From the NCBI GenBank assembly GCA_963971425.1, contig OZ020525.1, positions 16,126,187 through 16,190,186 on the forward strand: DNA of 64,000 nucleotides, written 5' to 3'. The notes under the pieces are model-generated. The model was not told the origin of the DNA, did not search any database, and saw only the letters and a list, made by a program, of their open reading frames with translations. Below, piece after piece: positions 1 to 11,401 of the stretch (positions are counted from its first letter, which is position 1; every line of letters begins with the position of its first letter). The position numbers and the translations under genes were made by a program. Source of the DNA: Bryoerythrophyllum caledonicum. Taxonomy: Eukaryota; Streptophyta; Bryopsida; Pottiales; Pottiaceae.

Positions 1-110
1 CCATATTTCGGGACTGCTAGAATTTTTCAAACCCTGTAATGCCTGAGTTACATGATAGCACATCCCATATTTTGGGACTGCTAGAATTTCTTTTAACCCT
101 TTAATGCATA
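1..110. repeat. Two tandem imperfect ~64-bp units
   Basis: Two related blocks begin at positions 1 and 65. Both read through a shared core GGGACTGCTAGAATTT and end near TAATGC. The first unit may start outside the window. No coding sense is visible; this is probably a remnant of a local tandem repeat. Confidence 0.6.
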
Positions 111-2269
111 AGTGGACCATGAGAGCCTGGGAAAATCTATGAAAGTAATAGATTAGGGAGAATATCATCTACACAGTGGGTATGTTTCAACATGACCCCA
201 CTTCATGGAAATTATTGTAGTTTGCTGATGCTTGCATGGATTGGAGATTGAAGAGATCCTGGGAAGGCTAACGAGGAGTTCAAAATGCATTCAGAGGATG
301 TGAGAGATGACGGCCAATTGTGGATAAAGTTAGAAGAGCAAAAGCACCAAAATCCACCCTACCAGAGCCTCATAGGCATTAAAGGGTTAGTGCACATGGA
401 AAACCCTAAAACTGTCCATTTTACAAACGATAAATATTGGAGGAGGTCCGGACTTTGGAGCGCCTTGGTATCACTAAGGACTTTCAGATGTCTAAATATG
501 TGTGTATGTTTTCGAGTGTGTAAAATGAAATAATTTATTATTTTGATATTTATTATTTACTGAACTCTCAAATTGCTTCTTGAAGTACATTTCCAAATTC
601 ATGTACATCTTCAAATAGAGAATTTGTTGTTGTCATTTAATTTAAGTCGTGATGGTAAAGATACAACATGATTATTAGTGGGGAGTCTAAAGTACCTTGA
701 ATGGATTAGAAAATATTTAAGTTGTGGATGGATTTTGGATGAATCACAACAGTGAAAAAAGCATGTAGGGAATTCGTTTAATACTTCAGTAAGTATTAAA
801 TGATCTTGACTCAAAATCTTTGTCTTGATTTATGTGAAAAATATAATTTTAAGGTTTTTTTAAAAATATTGCAAGCTAGTATGCTACACAATTTGTGTTA
901 AATTGCCATGCATTAGCTTTTACCAACAAATGAAAATCTTGTTGAATGAGAGGTTATTTGGAAATCCTAACTTAGGGATAATTGGGGTTGTTGTTCAAGG
1001 GTCAAGTTTCATTTCTACAATTATAAAATAAATATTTGTAAAGTGGTTGTCAATTTGGGTGGTTGAGTTTTTCTTAATCTGATGTACAGACTGAAATTTT
1101 TCTAGCTTGTAATATGGCTCTGCTTCTTCATTACATTTTTTAAAGTAGTAGATTAGTTGTTCACTATAATTTTTAATGTAATTTTGATGGAACTCTTAGT
1201 TCTTGCCATCCAATTCCTAGCCTGTAACCCTTAAGGAAACAAGGCATTGTAGAGGAATCTCTGCTCCATTGATTAAAATTGCCGACGTGAGCTTTTTGAG
1301 AATGTAACCGTGAGATCTGCTTCTAAACTTATATGAAATGATGTGGTAAATAAATTGTGAATTTTGACACTACAAATTGAAAGATAATTGTAGTCAAATT
1401 TCAAGAAAATTGTCCCCCCACATACACTTGGTCCTTTAGGGGTTAAAAATGTTTAATAATGCTTGGATTTCTTCAATATAAGACTAGAGATAAAACATTA
1501 CAAATTGTGTAACTTTAATTTTTGCAAACAACTTGAAAAAACATTTCACAGGGTATATAGAATAAATTCTAGGAAAAACATTTGATTGAAGCCCATTTCT
1601 TATTTCCAAATTGTTACCAGGGCACACAAGCACAAAAATTCAAGACCAGAGTGTTTCTTTCTTCCTTTCTTTCTTTGAGGCTGGCAAGAAACAATGATAA
1701 CAACCAAGCTTTCAACCTTCACTTTTTCTGGTCAGCCCTGGAAAGAAACCCTGAAAGGTGGGGGCAGAATTTCAATAGCCTGCAAAGCACACAACGAGTA
1801 AAAGAAGCCATTTCCGTAGCTGCCATGATGTCGGAGACGCGCATCTTTTGCTCAAATATCATTCACAACAAAACGTAACAAACAAGTCAGCATTACACAT
1901 GATCACGGTAGAGGAAGGATGCTTCCACTTGAGAGAGAAAGTCTGGATCTTGTGGGCTTTAGGACATGACCCCCCTCGAAGTGTGCCAAACCGTCACAAG
2001 TTCCAAGAGATGCCCAATTCCTCGAGCAGCTCTATCTAGCCCTAGACAACCGTGCCTTCCTAAATGTGCACATCAAGCACCACAAACTCACTGTTCATTT
2101 CTCTCCTCCCACATTGGAAAATGGATGTTCAAGCTGTACGGAAGTCTATTATGGAGGGAAATCGATCTCGTCAACGAAATTCAAATTTCTTAGGTACTAC
2201 CCTACTTGCGGGTCACTTTGGTACAAAAGAAGAACTCCGGTCCATGTTAGGGGACCCAAGTGAATCAAG
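111..2269. other. AT-rich stretch with no recognisable gene
   Basis: I see only short open frames with no family signature, no convincing splice pattern and no RNA gene. The right part (about 2120-2269) may be the outermost 3' end of the LINE that follows, since weak similarity to the second LINE copy at 21.9 kb may reach this far. Confidence 0.5.
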
Positions 2270-2803
2270 TGTCTATTCGTTCCACCACTAAACCAATGTC
2301 CACAAGACAAAGGTTTAGTTGTATGGAACTACTCCCTCCTCTCAAGGATGGACACTATGTAACCAAAAATGAGTAACCAATAACCAAGGACCGAGGACCA
2401 AATTAGAGCCACAAGGCACATTTTGAGGGGATGAAATGTGGAGGTTAAGTGTGTACTTTTAGGAGGTATCATTTCGTTCGGGGAGAGGTTGGGTATTTTC
2501 AATTTTTGGCTTGTGAAGGAGGATGAACATCACATGTTGGATAGCAATGGTGTTAATATTTGTGAATGTCTTTTTAATATGATTGATGGGGATATTGAAT
2601 GTTTTTTTACACTTTTCATGGATGGGATAAAGGTGGTAGCTCTAGCTTCGGCGGCGATGACAATAAGGGGGTCAACTTTCCATCCAAGAGCTGTAATGTT
2701 ATTAAGAAGTGGTTGGTATTTATTAAATTTGTTTTCAATTGCGTCCGGAGTAAATATGTCATTATAGAATTTTAATTCGATGAATTGGATAGTGATGTTT
2801 GTG

Positions 2804-3190
2804 TTAATATGGTCTAGTGGGGGGAGGCTTTATATGGTAGTCCTCTGACGCATAGCTTGTCTGGTTTAAATCTGGCATTGCAATGACATCTTTGGGTTCC
2901 ACATGCATAGAAGTAGCCATGGGGGGGACTGTGTTTTCTTGCGGATTATCGTTGAAGGTTCCGGCATACATAAGTATAAAGCACTGGGATTTTTTTGAGG
3001 ATATAATTAGTTTCCGGATTTTTGATACTGCTTTATTGTGTCTTTTGACGATTAGGGAATGTATGTGATGGTTTTGGCATTCAAGGAGTACATGTAGCCA
3101 TGTATCCGGGTCCGTGGAGGTGCATGTAGGGCATGTGATGAATGGGAATCTTTCTATTTCAAAGAAGAGTTGTTTGCGGGCATTTCCCAT
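2804..3190 (-). pseudogene. LINE ORF2 C-terminal zinc-knuckle-like region
   Basis: This 128-codon frame contains CPTC followed by DTWLHVLLECQNHHIH, a Cys/His pattern like the zinc-binding end of plant LINE ORF2 proteins (zf-RVT type). It is followed by a basic stretch (IVKRHNKAVSKIRKLI). A diverged copy of the same segment lies at 22587-22790, with MGNARKQLF, CPIC and DTWLHVLL-CQ conserved, which confirms that it belongs to a repeated element. It is separated from the RNase H region by stops and frameshifts. Confidence 0.65.
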
Positions 3191-3663
3191 GTATTGTCCA
3201 ATACAAAATTTGATAAGGCACGTTTTTAGTGAATCTGTAATTGTAGGATTTTCCCAAAAGTTTGTAGAGAGTTTGTTATCAATGTTGTTGTTACTGGTCC
3301 ATTTGTCTATGTTGCGGAAACTTTCCGAGATTAAATCAAGGTTGTGGATTAGGTCTTATTTTTGAGATATTTGTCCAAAACTCTAATGAGGCCTTCGTCC
3401 AGTGTGTCTTCTATAGAAGACCAACTATCTCTGATAAGTTGTATGGGGGTAGTGTGGGCATGTTCAAGCGGGTGTTTGGCATTTTTGTGATATTTGCCTA
3501 GTCGTCCTTTAGCTAATTTATCGGCTTATTCATTTCCTTCTACATTGACATGTGCTCTAACTTTATGGAGGGTTGTAATTTGTGTGCGGTTTTGTAGCAT
3601 TTGAACCATAGATGTTAGTATGGCTTGGTCTAGGTGGCTATTGTGGAGGGTAGGGTGTTTTAT

Positions 3664-4047
3664 CTATGTATTTAATAGATACAATACATTTATACAATCT
3701 GTAATGATGCATGCGGGTTCATTAGCGTATTGTGTAGTGATAATTTGGAGTGTTTTATGGAGGGCCATCATTCCTGCTCTAAGGATATTTTGAAGTTTAT
3801 GTAATCTTTTGGATATATATATATTTTTGGTGAGGTTGTATATGCCATATTTTGCTTTTTCTCTATGCCAATGTCCTAGACTTATTTTAGTTGGTTCTTT
3901 AAAGGAACCATCTATGTAGTAACTATATGCGGGTTCAAATTTTAAAGAAATGTAATCACGATACGTGGGGAATGGGGGTGGTGTAGTAAGGCAGGCGTGT
4001 GTCATGTTTGCACATTTGAGTTGGAACAATTTTCTGTTGCAATTCAT
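3664..4047 (-). pseudogene. LINE ORF2 RNase H domain, probably inactive
   Basis: In this 127-codon frame YYIDGSF supplies the first RNase H aspartate (about residue 46) and ITDCINVLYLL a later one (about residue 117). The position that is normally glutamate (in RAE-x-x-AL) reads RAGMMAL, with Gly near residue 92, so one catalytic acid appears lost. RNase H would degrade RNA in the RNA-DNA hybrid during retrotransposition. The frame lies in the expected place between the reverse transcriptase and the C-terminal zinc region. Confidence 0.65.
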
Positions 4048-5926
4048 CGGGGTTTGAAGAGGTGTAGGTGGGGCTATTTTTGTGAATAGTTGGCATATGT
4101 TAAGGTTGTTTGTGATGGATTTTAGTGTAGCAAGTTGTTCTCGGGTACCAATATTATTATTTTGGTGGTGTATGCATAGTTTTTGTATGGTGGATGGCTC
4201 AAGTCTCGTTTTTTTTACAATTTGGATAGAATGGTGGGTTCTTTGTGTGGTATTGAGTCTGCTTTAAATAACGCAATGATGTGGGAGTCTCAAAATGGGC
4301 CTTAATGTGGGTTAAAGTTTTGATACTAGTTATTATCTGCTCTAAAAATGAGAGTGGAGGTGTATAATGGATCATTTTTGGCCGCAAATCTTCCCGAATG
4401 TATTGCTTGTTGGATATCTTCTACATTGTGGGGGTGCGCAAAATAATTTCCCATCCATTTGTGGTCAAAGGTATTTCCTAGTGATCCAAAGATTTTGTCT
4501 CTTTCAAAAGGTGATTGGAAATTAGTAAGCTGGATGGGGCATGTGACGGGGGATGAGAAGTACGAGTGGTGGATGTTGAAGGTTGAAATTAGTGAGTCTA
4601 GAATGGGCGTGGGTAATGTGTATCATGCAAGTTTAAGGGGGTCATTTATTGGAATGCGATATTTATATCTTTGATATAGCTAGACTATTTCAGTTTCAAA
4701 TGTTTTAGTTACTTGCTCTATGTTTGTGGAGGTTTGTAATTTGTTATGGTACTAGTTCCATAGCCATTTGAGTCTTGTGGCGGGGATAGTGATTAAATGT
4801 CTTCCATTGTCTTCGTATATGTGTGCATGTTCCTCATTTATTTGAATTGTATTACGTGATGTAAGAATGTTTTTTTTTGGGTTACATTCCATTGTGTGTG
4901 TGTTGAGGAGGGGAATGGTGAAGGGTTGGATAATGGATCTTGAGTCACGGGATTGCTCTTGGGGGTGGTGTGCTTGAATGATTTCTGAGTAGAATTTGTT
5001 TTGGGTGTTTTGATAGTACTGTGTTAATTGTGTAGCGTTGTAAATGGAGGTGTTTTTTCATGCTATGGGAAGAGGTTTTGTTGGGGTAACCATTTGTTGT
5101 AGATGTTGTTATTGTGCTGCCATTGGCAAGGTATTTGGTATCATCTTTATAATTTTGTTCGAGTCAATATATTTTCTATGTTTATGGTCAATAATGAGAT
5201 TTATAGGAGATGTAGATGAGTTTTTAAGGATGCATGTTGGGGGGAGGAAAGGAAGGGTGCGGTTGGTGGAAGGGGGTGAATTGGTGGGGGTTGTTTCTGG
5301 CATGATTGTTATTGTTGGTGGTGACATATGCGTCTCTAAGGGTATGGGGGCTTGGGTGTATGGGGCATGGTGAGACACATATAATAGGGCATGGGGGATA
5401 GCAAAATAGTTGTTGAGCAATGTTAAGAGCATTTTTTACTAATTTGGATGGCGTAGTATGATGTGTTTTGAAGTCTTTGTGGTTCAAACTGTGTGTTTCA
5501 TTAGGTAATGTGATTTTGTTTTAAGTTGGTAATATTTATTGAGAAGAGTTTTTGTAGAAGTTTTTGGGAGAGATGTTAGTTAATTCTTGTGTCATATTGG
5601 ATTTCATGTATCCACATTTGTTCCAAAGATGAGGGCTCTAAGAAGAAATCCGTGAGTGTGTTGTTCAAGTATATTGTTGCTTCATTTTTTAGTAGAAAGA
5701 ATGTACAGTGATTGGTGATCTAATGCAATCAGCTTTGTTTATTCTAGGAATGTTTTTAGCACCACCTTATTTAGCAAGAATAGGGCGTGTGAGTCCTTTG
5801 TAAATCTTTCCAATTCTATCTTTGTTGTTGAGTGCATTTTGAAGTTGTTCCCCTATACATCAAGGATAAGCATTTTAAAGGGAAAAAGCTTCTAACCCAA
5901 ATAGATTATGAGGGATTTGGGTTATA

Positions 5927-7233
5927 TTATTTGACATACATTTGGGAAGGCCACAAATGGATTTTTGGGTGGCTATGATTTTTTTGTCTAGTTTTTTTAT
6001 AGCGGGCATAAAGTATGGGACTACATAGAATTGTGTCTAATATTTTAATTTTTTGTTTCATAGTGGTCAGGCAAGTCATTAGTTCTTTGCATTGTTTGGT
6101 GAGTTTTGTGGTAGTTGTGTGGATTTGTATCTTCAATTTTAGTGATGGGACAAGGTTTGTGCCTAGATATACACATGGTTCGATTTGGTGTAGTACAGGA
6201 ATGGGTTGATTACGGTACTTTATGTTGGCAGTTTGCACATGCGCTTTGAATGCGTGGGGTTCATTTTGGATTTGTTTGAACATCCCGTGGCGGCACATTT
6301 ATAAGTGCCAACATCTATATCGGACCAGTCACAAAATTTGTCAATTTTATTGAGTTGGATTTGTAGTGATTTTAGTTTACCGGCTATAACGAGAAGGTCG
6401 TCCGCGTAGGCAGCCGAGTTAATGGTGACGAGTGATGTTCCAAAGGTATAGGCGTTATTTTCGCTTTGCATCCATCTTAGTAGTGGTTCTATGAAGATAA
6501 TAAATAGATACGGGCTTAAGGTATCACCTTGAATAGTTCCGCGTTGTTTGGAGATGGGAAGAGTTGTTCCAACGTATTCTCCAATGTATGATGTGGACGA
6601 GTGGGAGTAGATGTTTCCAACTAGTGCAACTGCATCGGTGGAGTATCCAAGGCTAGACATAATTGCTATTAGTCTTGCGTGGTCAATGAAGCCAAATGCA
6701 TTTTTGAGATCAATATATAGAATATAAATGTTTTGGTTTATGAATCGTGCGTCTTTGAGTGCGGCTATCATGGTTTGGAGCTGTCTAGCGGTACTTCTTT
6801 CCACACAAAAGCTTTCATGGCTGTCGTGTAGGATTTGGTGATTTTCTCCATACGAGGATAATATGGATGTGAATGTGCTTGTGAAGAGTTTATAAATAAT
6901 GTTGGCTAAGGCAATTGGTCTATGGTTTGAGAGCATTGAGGGATCCCTTTTTTTATATAGTAATATTGTAGAATTAGTTTTCCATGAGGTGGGGATTTTC
7001 TTTTGTTTGTAGTAGTGAGAGAAGAATAGTTTTAGTATGGAGTTTGGAATACGGTCTGGCCCTCGGGCTTTATTATTTCCTAGATTTTTGAGGCATGTAT
7101 TGTATGTGGCTTGGTTATAGTAAGTGTGTATCGGGATTTGTGGTTCACCACGTATGTCTATAGTGAAGCCATCAAGGTCATGCCATGGATATTGTCTCAT
7201 CGCATATGTATATGTGGGTAAATGGTCTGGCAA
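5927..7233 (-). pseudogene. LINE ORF2 reverse transcriptase core and thumb
   Basis: Two overlapping frames cover the domain. The upstream one (7233-6220) has the palm motifs in order: GPDRIPNSILK, the fingers signature HRPIALANIIYKL, motif A YIDLKNAFGFIDH (Asp about residue 175), the QRGTIQGDTLSPYLF block, and the catalytic AYADDLLVIAG (Asp 278/279). The downstream frame (6298-5927) continues with YLGTNL and TMKQKIKILDTIL, as in the region after the palm of plant LINEs. A frameshift near 6.25 kb separates them. This enzyme primes cDNA synthesis at the nicked target. Several adjoining frames are broken, so no functional ORF2 remains. Confidence 0.85.
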
Positions 7234-7413
7234 ATGATTGCATGTGGATATGGTTGGTCTGTTATTTTTTGTTTATTGATTATATATCTCATTTGTGATG
7301 TCTTTTGGACTAGTTAGTATACTGTTATCTTGGTTGGTGATACAGTCCAGAGGTGGAGATTCATTCCTTTCTAAGAGTATTCTATTGATTTTCTTTGGGT
7401 TGGTTTCATATAG

Positions 7414-8449
7414 TTATCTGTATTTAGATATGGTTTTTTTGATATTTTCTCTGGTATACTTGGTAGTTATTTCCCTAGCTTGTTTGTTGGCAACTTTTGC
7501 GATTAATGCAATATCATGGAGCCATCTATCTCGTGATATGTGTGGGGGTGGAATTTTGGTGTGTTGGAGGGATTGTACTTCTTGGCAAATGGGGTGGATA
7601 AACCATCTTACATTATTTTTCACAATTCGAATTGTTTTTCAAATGGTCGGTGGTTAGGTGTTGTTTCCACATTTTTGAGAGTTTGCGTGGTAAATATCCT
7701 TTTTGATTGGATGTTCTATTTGTTAGTTCTTAAAATATATGTAAGGGAGTTGATCTGTGTGGAGTTTGCTTGAAAAACATTGTGTTGAAATCTTGTATGT
7801 TGTTAATAGGGATGGGATTATGAATTCTAACACTTTTATTGTTGGTTCTTATTGGTGTTCTGTTAATGAGTACGTTACTAGGTAGTTTCAGTTGGATTGG
7901 CAAATGATCTGAGTTGAGAATAATGTTTTTTTTTTGTTGTGGAGGTGTATTGTGCTTGGTTGTTAGTGTGAATATACATTCCGTCAATTAGACTCCAGTC
8001 TTGGTAGTCATATCCCCCTTGTATAGAGTATTGTGTGTTTGTAGAGATATATTTAAGGTTTAGGTTATCAATAAAGTTGCGCCATTGGTAGTCTATGGAT
8101 TGTGGGGGAGTCATATAGTTTCCGTGTTGTCTACCAATTAATACGACATCTCCATTTAAATTCCCGCATAATATATGTGTGTGGATTTTGGTTGTTACTA
8201 ATACATGTGGTAATAGTGCTTTTGATGTCTGTAATAAATCTGACGTCTTTCTTGTGGGATGGCATATAGATGTGGTATATTAGCCATGGTTGGAGAGGCT
8301 GATTGTAGATTTGTAGGATCTATAAATAGAGGGAGATGTGCGTGGGTGTAGGGATTTTGGTAATAATATCCAATAATGGATAAGATTTGTGTATTAATAT
8401 GAGGAGACCGCCTCTGGCTAAGGCATAGCGCATGCGTTGTTGTATACAT
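7414..8449 (-). pseudogene. LINE ORF2 endonuclease region, fragmented
   Basis: Frames at 8449-8198, 8114-7878, 7987-7730 and 7623-7414 cover the AP-endonuclease-like part. Near 8.17-8.10 kb the minus strand reads CGNLNGDVVLIGRQ, in the place of the usual GDFN motif. Near 7.91 kb it reads ILNSDHLPIQLKL, the SDH-x-P signature that closes the active site. Frameshifts separate the pieces, so this is a relic. The domain would nick target DNA before reverse transcription. Confidence 0.6.
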
Positions 8450-9157
8450 CTCGTGAGTGCATGTGTATTGTTAAAATGGAGCTTGTATTCAGGGATAATC
8501 TTGGGATGTACTTGGTGGATTTAGTGGCGATAAGTCTAGTTTTTTAGATGGTGATGATGGCCGGAGGTGTTGTTGAATTGGTGACTAGGTTTTGGAGGCA
8601 TAGAAGGACAGTGTTGAGTGATAGGGCATTTCATGTGAAAATACTTACATTACCATCAAAATTATGTGGGTTTGGATTTTGTGGAGGGATGTATGGGGGT
8701 GGTGGGGGTGGGTGTGTGTAGTCCAATATAAGTTTGAAGCATCTATTTGTTTCTCTAATAAGTTTGTGGGGGAGATATGGGAAGGTTTTTTAATGAGTTC
8801 TAGTGTTGGAGGTGGATTTTGACTGTGGATGAAGTTGTATAGTTTATCATGTATTGAATAATTCTGTTGAATGATTTCTTGGTTTTCGACAAGATTTTTT
8901 TTATATAAGTGTAGTGTGAATGTGCCTTTTTGATGGGTTGTGTACGGTGGATAAGTTGCTCAGAAGAGTGTTGGTCAAATGGGTTGAGTTGGAGTTACGT
9001 AGGGCTAGTATATGGTTCCATTCTACTAGAGAAGGGTGGATAGTGACTATTCTAGCATAGAGGATATGTGGTGATGGGTGTATGTGTATTTGTTGGATGT
9101 ATTTGGCAATGTGTGGGAATGCGGCGTTTTGTGTGTTATGTCGTGCGTGGGTATTGT

Positions 9158-9660
9158 TTAATAGTGGTGCAAATGTGGTAGAGATATGTTGGTATTTTCT
9201 TTCTTATTTTTTGTATTTTCTTTCGTATTTGTATGTGTATTAGGTGGTGTATTTGTTTGTGTGTGTATTTGCGTGTTTATTGGTGTAGTATTGTGTATAT
9301 TTGTATGTGAGTCTATTTGTATATGAGTGTTAGCATATGTATAGGTATGAATCATTGGAATTGGTATTTGGTATTTATATTTGGTATAGTATTTGGTAGA
9401 GTATTTGTATTTTGTATAAAATACATAGTAATTTACACATATGTGATAGATGGTATAGTAGATGTATGGCATATTTATATACATACAATGTGTAATAATT
9501 TTATTAATACCAGATTGGGAAACAATACAATATTTGTATGTAGTATTGAAGTACATATTTACTACAACATATGTAATACTAGTATATATTGTGTATTATA
9601 TACTAGTATTACATAGAGGATAAGATACCACATGTAATGAATATTATGTATTAGATGGTA
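9158..9660. repeat. Low-complexity TATTTG/TATGTA-type tract
   Basis: The stretch is dominated by short alternating motifs such as TATTTGTA and GGTATTTATATT, with no stable unit length. It lies between the LINE ORF1 and ORF2 parts. Open frames here encode Tyr/Ile/His/Thr-rich strings and are by-products of the composition. Confidence 0.6.
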
Positions 9661-9681
9661 AGTATGGATTATCTTGTTGTT

Positions 9682-11401
9682 CTCCTCCAAGGCTTCTTTC
9701 ATTTTTTTCTTGGTGATGGTGGCGGGGGCATCTAGTACCTTGAAGGTTGCAACGGTGTTGACCATTGCGGCATTAATGTCGTTAAACCCGAAGGCCTTGA
9801 TTTGCTCCTTGGTGAGGGGTTGCCTTCCTTTCAAGCTCTTCCAATGTGGAGCAAAGTCCACAAAGTTGTCACCTATGCCAAATTGTTTTCTAATAAATTG
9901 CTTGTACACAATGGGGTTAGTGCACTCCACATTAGCTTTGCCATTATGTCTACCCTCAATTTTGTTGCGGAACCAGACAGATTTAATGTTATTCTCACCC
10001 ATGATTCTTTGAATAGCATTAGTAGTATCTTGTACATTCATGAGAAGAGGCAAAGGGGAGAGGGTGAGTGAGATGACATCCTTCTTTGCCTTGACTTTGG
10101 GAGTCATGCGTCCACCAAAGTAGGTTTTCCTTGCTTTGATGCTCTTGTGATAGGTGGGGATGTATTGTAGTTGTATCTTGGACGCTTGAAGGGAGGTGGT
10201 CGCCGCAATGAAGGCCAATGAGTCTCCTTCCACCATAGTCACCTCCATAATTCCATAGCCTTGGTTGCCTTTGAAGCTATTGTAGAGGATGTTTTTGAAG
10301 AGTTGATAGGAGGATGTACCTATCAATGTACCACTTCTCACTTGCACGGAGAGGTTAGAAGAGTTAGCAATTTGACGGTAGGATTTGAACACTTTTCCAA
10401 TGATGTTTTCAAGAGTGAAAATGAAAGGCCTAATGCCTTCTAACAACATAAGAGCATTAGTTTTTGGATTAAATATATGTAATTTAAGCATCCCGATCCA
10501 AACGCCCTTTTGTCCACCTCTCTTGACACTATGGCATTGAATCTATATGGGATCGATGACATTTGAGCATACCTTAATGTCCAATACATGTAGTCTATGA
10601 GTTATCATTTTGTAGACATCCTCATGCAATAAGAGGGAAGAGAGTGGTTCGAAGTAAATTTCCATGTGGAAGTCAAGCGCCAAACCTGTGACACCGGTTA
10701 TTTTGGTGCTTTTGGGGAGTTGGAATAATTTTGTAGTGTTGTTCATCGCTTTCTGGTCTTGAAAGTGGATAGTAGAGCTGTAGGATCCTTGGAAACGCCA
10801 CCTTTGCGGCTTTAAACTCCTTTGCCTCATGCTCTTGGAATCCTCTAGTCATCATATCCTCAACTTTCTCATCTCGTGGAAGTTCCTCTAGCCTATCTTC
10901 GATTGCAAGGCACTCCATAACTTCAAATCCTAGCCAAAACTTAAATGTCATGGTTACGGGGTCAAGGAGAGGGGACGTACCTTCTTCTTTGCTGGCCCCT
11001 TTGCTCTTCTTGCTGCTACCTATGTCCTCCGTATTTTTCCTTATTACTCTCTCTTTCGAGGTCAATTCTTTGTTTACAATTCCTTCATCAATGTCCATTA
11101 TTTCCCTGAATTGGAGGTTTAGGGTTTGTAGCTCTCCCAAGCTGTTGTTGGAGTCTATGAGGCGGCCTTCACTCCTCGTGGATTGGGTGCACTTCTTCTT
11201 GGTAGTGATTGTGAGCGCCTCTCGAGGGTGTTTATGCTTGGTGTGTCTCAGGTTATGGTCGTGTTGTTCTAGAAATTGGAGGTTTTTGCGGATCTTGTAG
11301 GCCGGGAGTAGTGTGTGGGTGTTGCTATTAGACGAGGGAGAGCGGGGAGAGAGGTTGGAGGAGGTTTGAGAGTGAGGTCGGAGGGGGTGCTCTGATTGCA
11401 C
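9682..11401 (-). pseudogene. LINE ORF1-like (gag-like) protein, broken
   Basis: Two frames on the minus strand, 11401-10673 and 10491-9682, precede the endonuclease part. The second contains a segment (IQRIMGENNIKSVWFRNKIEGRHNG and following) whose pattern suggests the RRM-like fold of LINE ORF1 RNA-binding proteins. The first is charged and low in complexity, with a possible coiled coil (about residues 90-140). No ATG opens the upstream frame; an in-frame stop lies just upstream of the GTG-type start, and a frame change separates the two parts. ORF1 proteins coat LINE RNA. The assignment rests mainly on position relative to ORF2. Confidence 0.5.

Larger units (their letters stand above)
2270..11401 (-). 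mobile_element. Degenerate LINE (non-LTR retrotransposon), minus strand
   Basis: Read on the minus strand, the domains occur in LINE order: an ORF1-like protein (11.4-9.7 kb), an endonuclease with an SDHLPI motif (about 7.9 kb), a reverse transcriptase with YADD (7.2-5.9 kb), RNase H (4.0 kb) and a C-terminal CPTC...C...H region (3.2-2.8 kb). The frames are interrupted many times, so the element is dead. The 3' boundary near 2270 is set by homology to a second copy at 21.98-22.87 kb; no poly(A) tract (poly-T on this strand) is visible there. The 5' boundary is uncertain and may extend to about 12.4 kb. The domain set matches plant L1-type LINEs that gained an RNase H domain. Target-site duplications were not found. 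Confidence 0.8.

Noticed and set aside
9158..9616. Tyr/Asn/Thr-rich open frames on both strands
   Set aside because: By-products of a low-complexity TATTTG/TATGTA tract.
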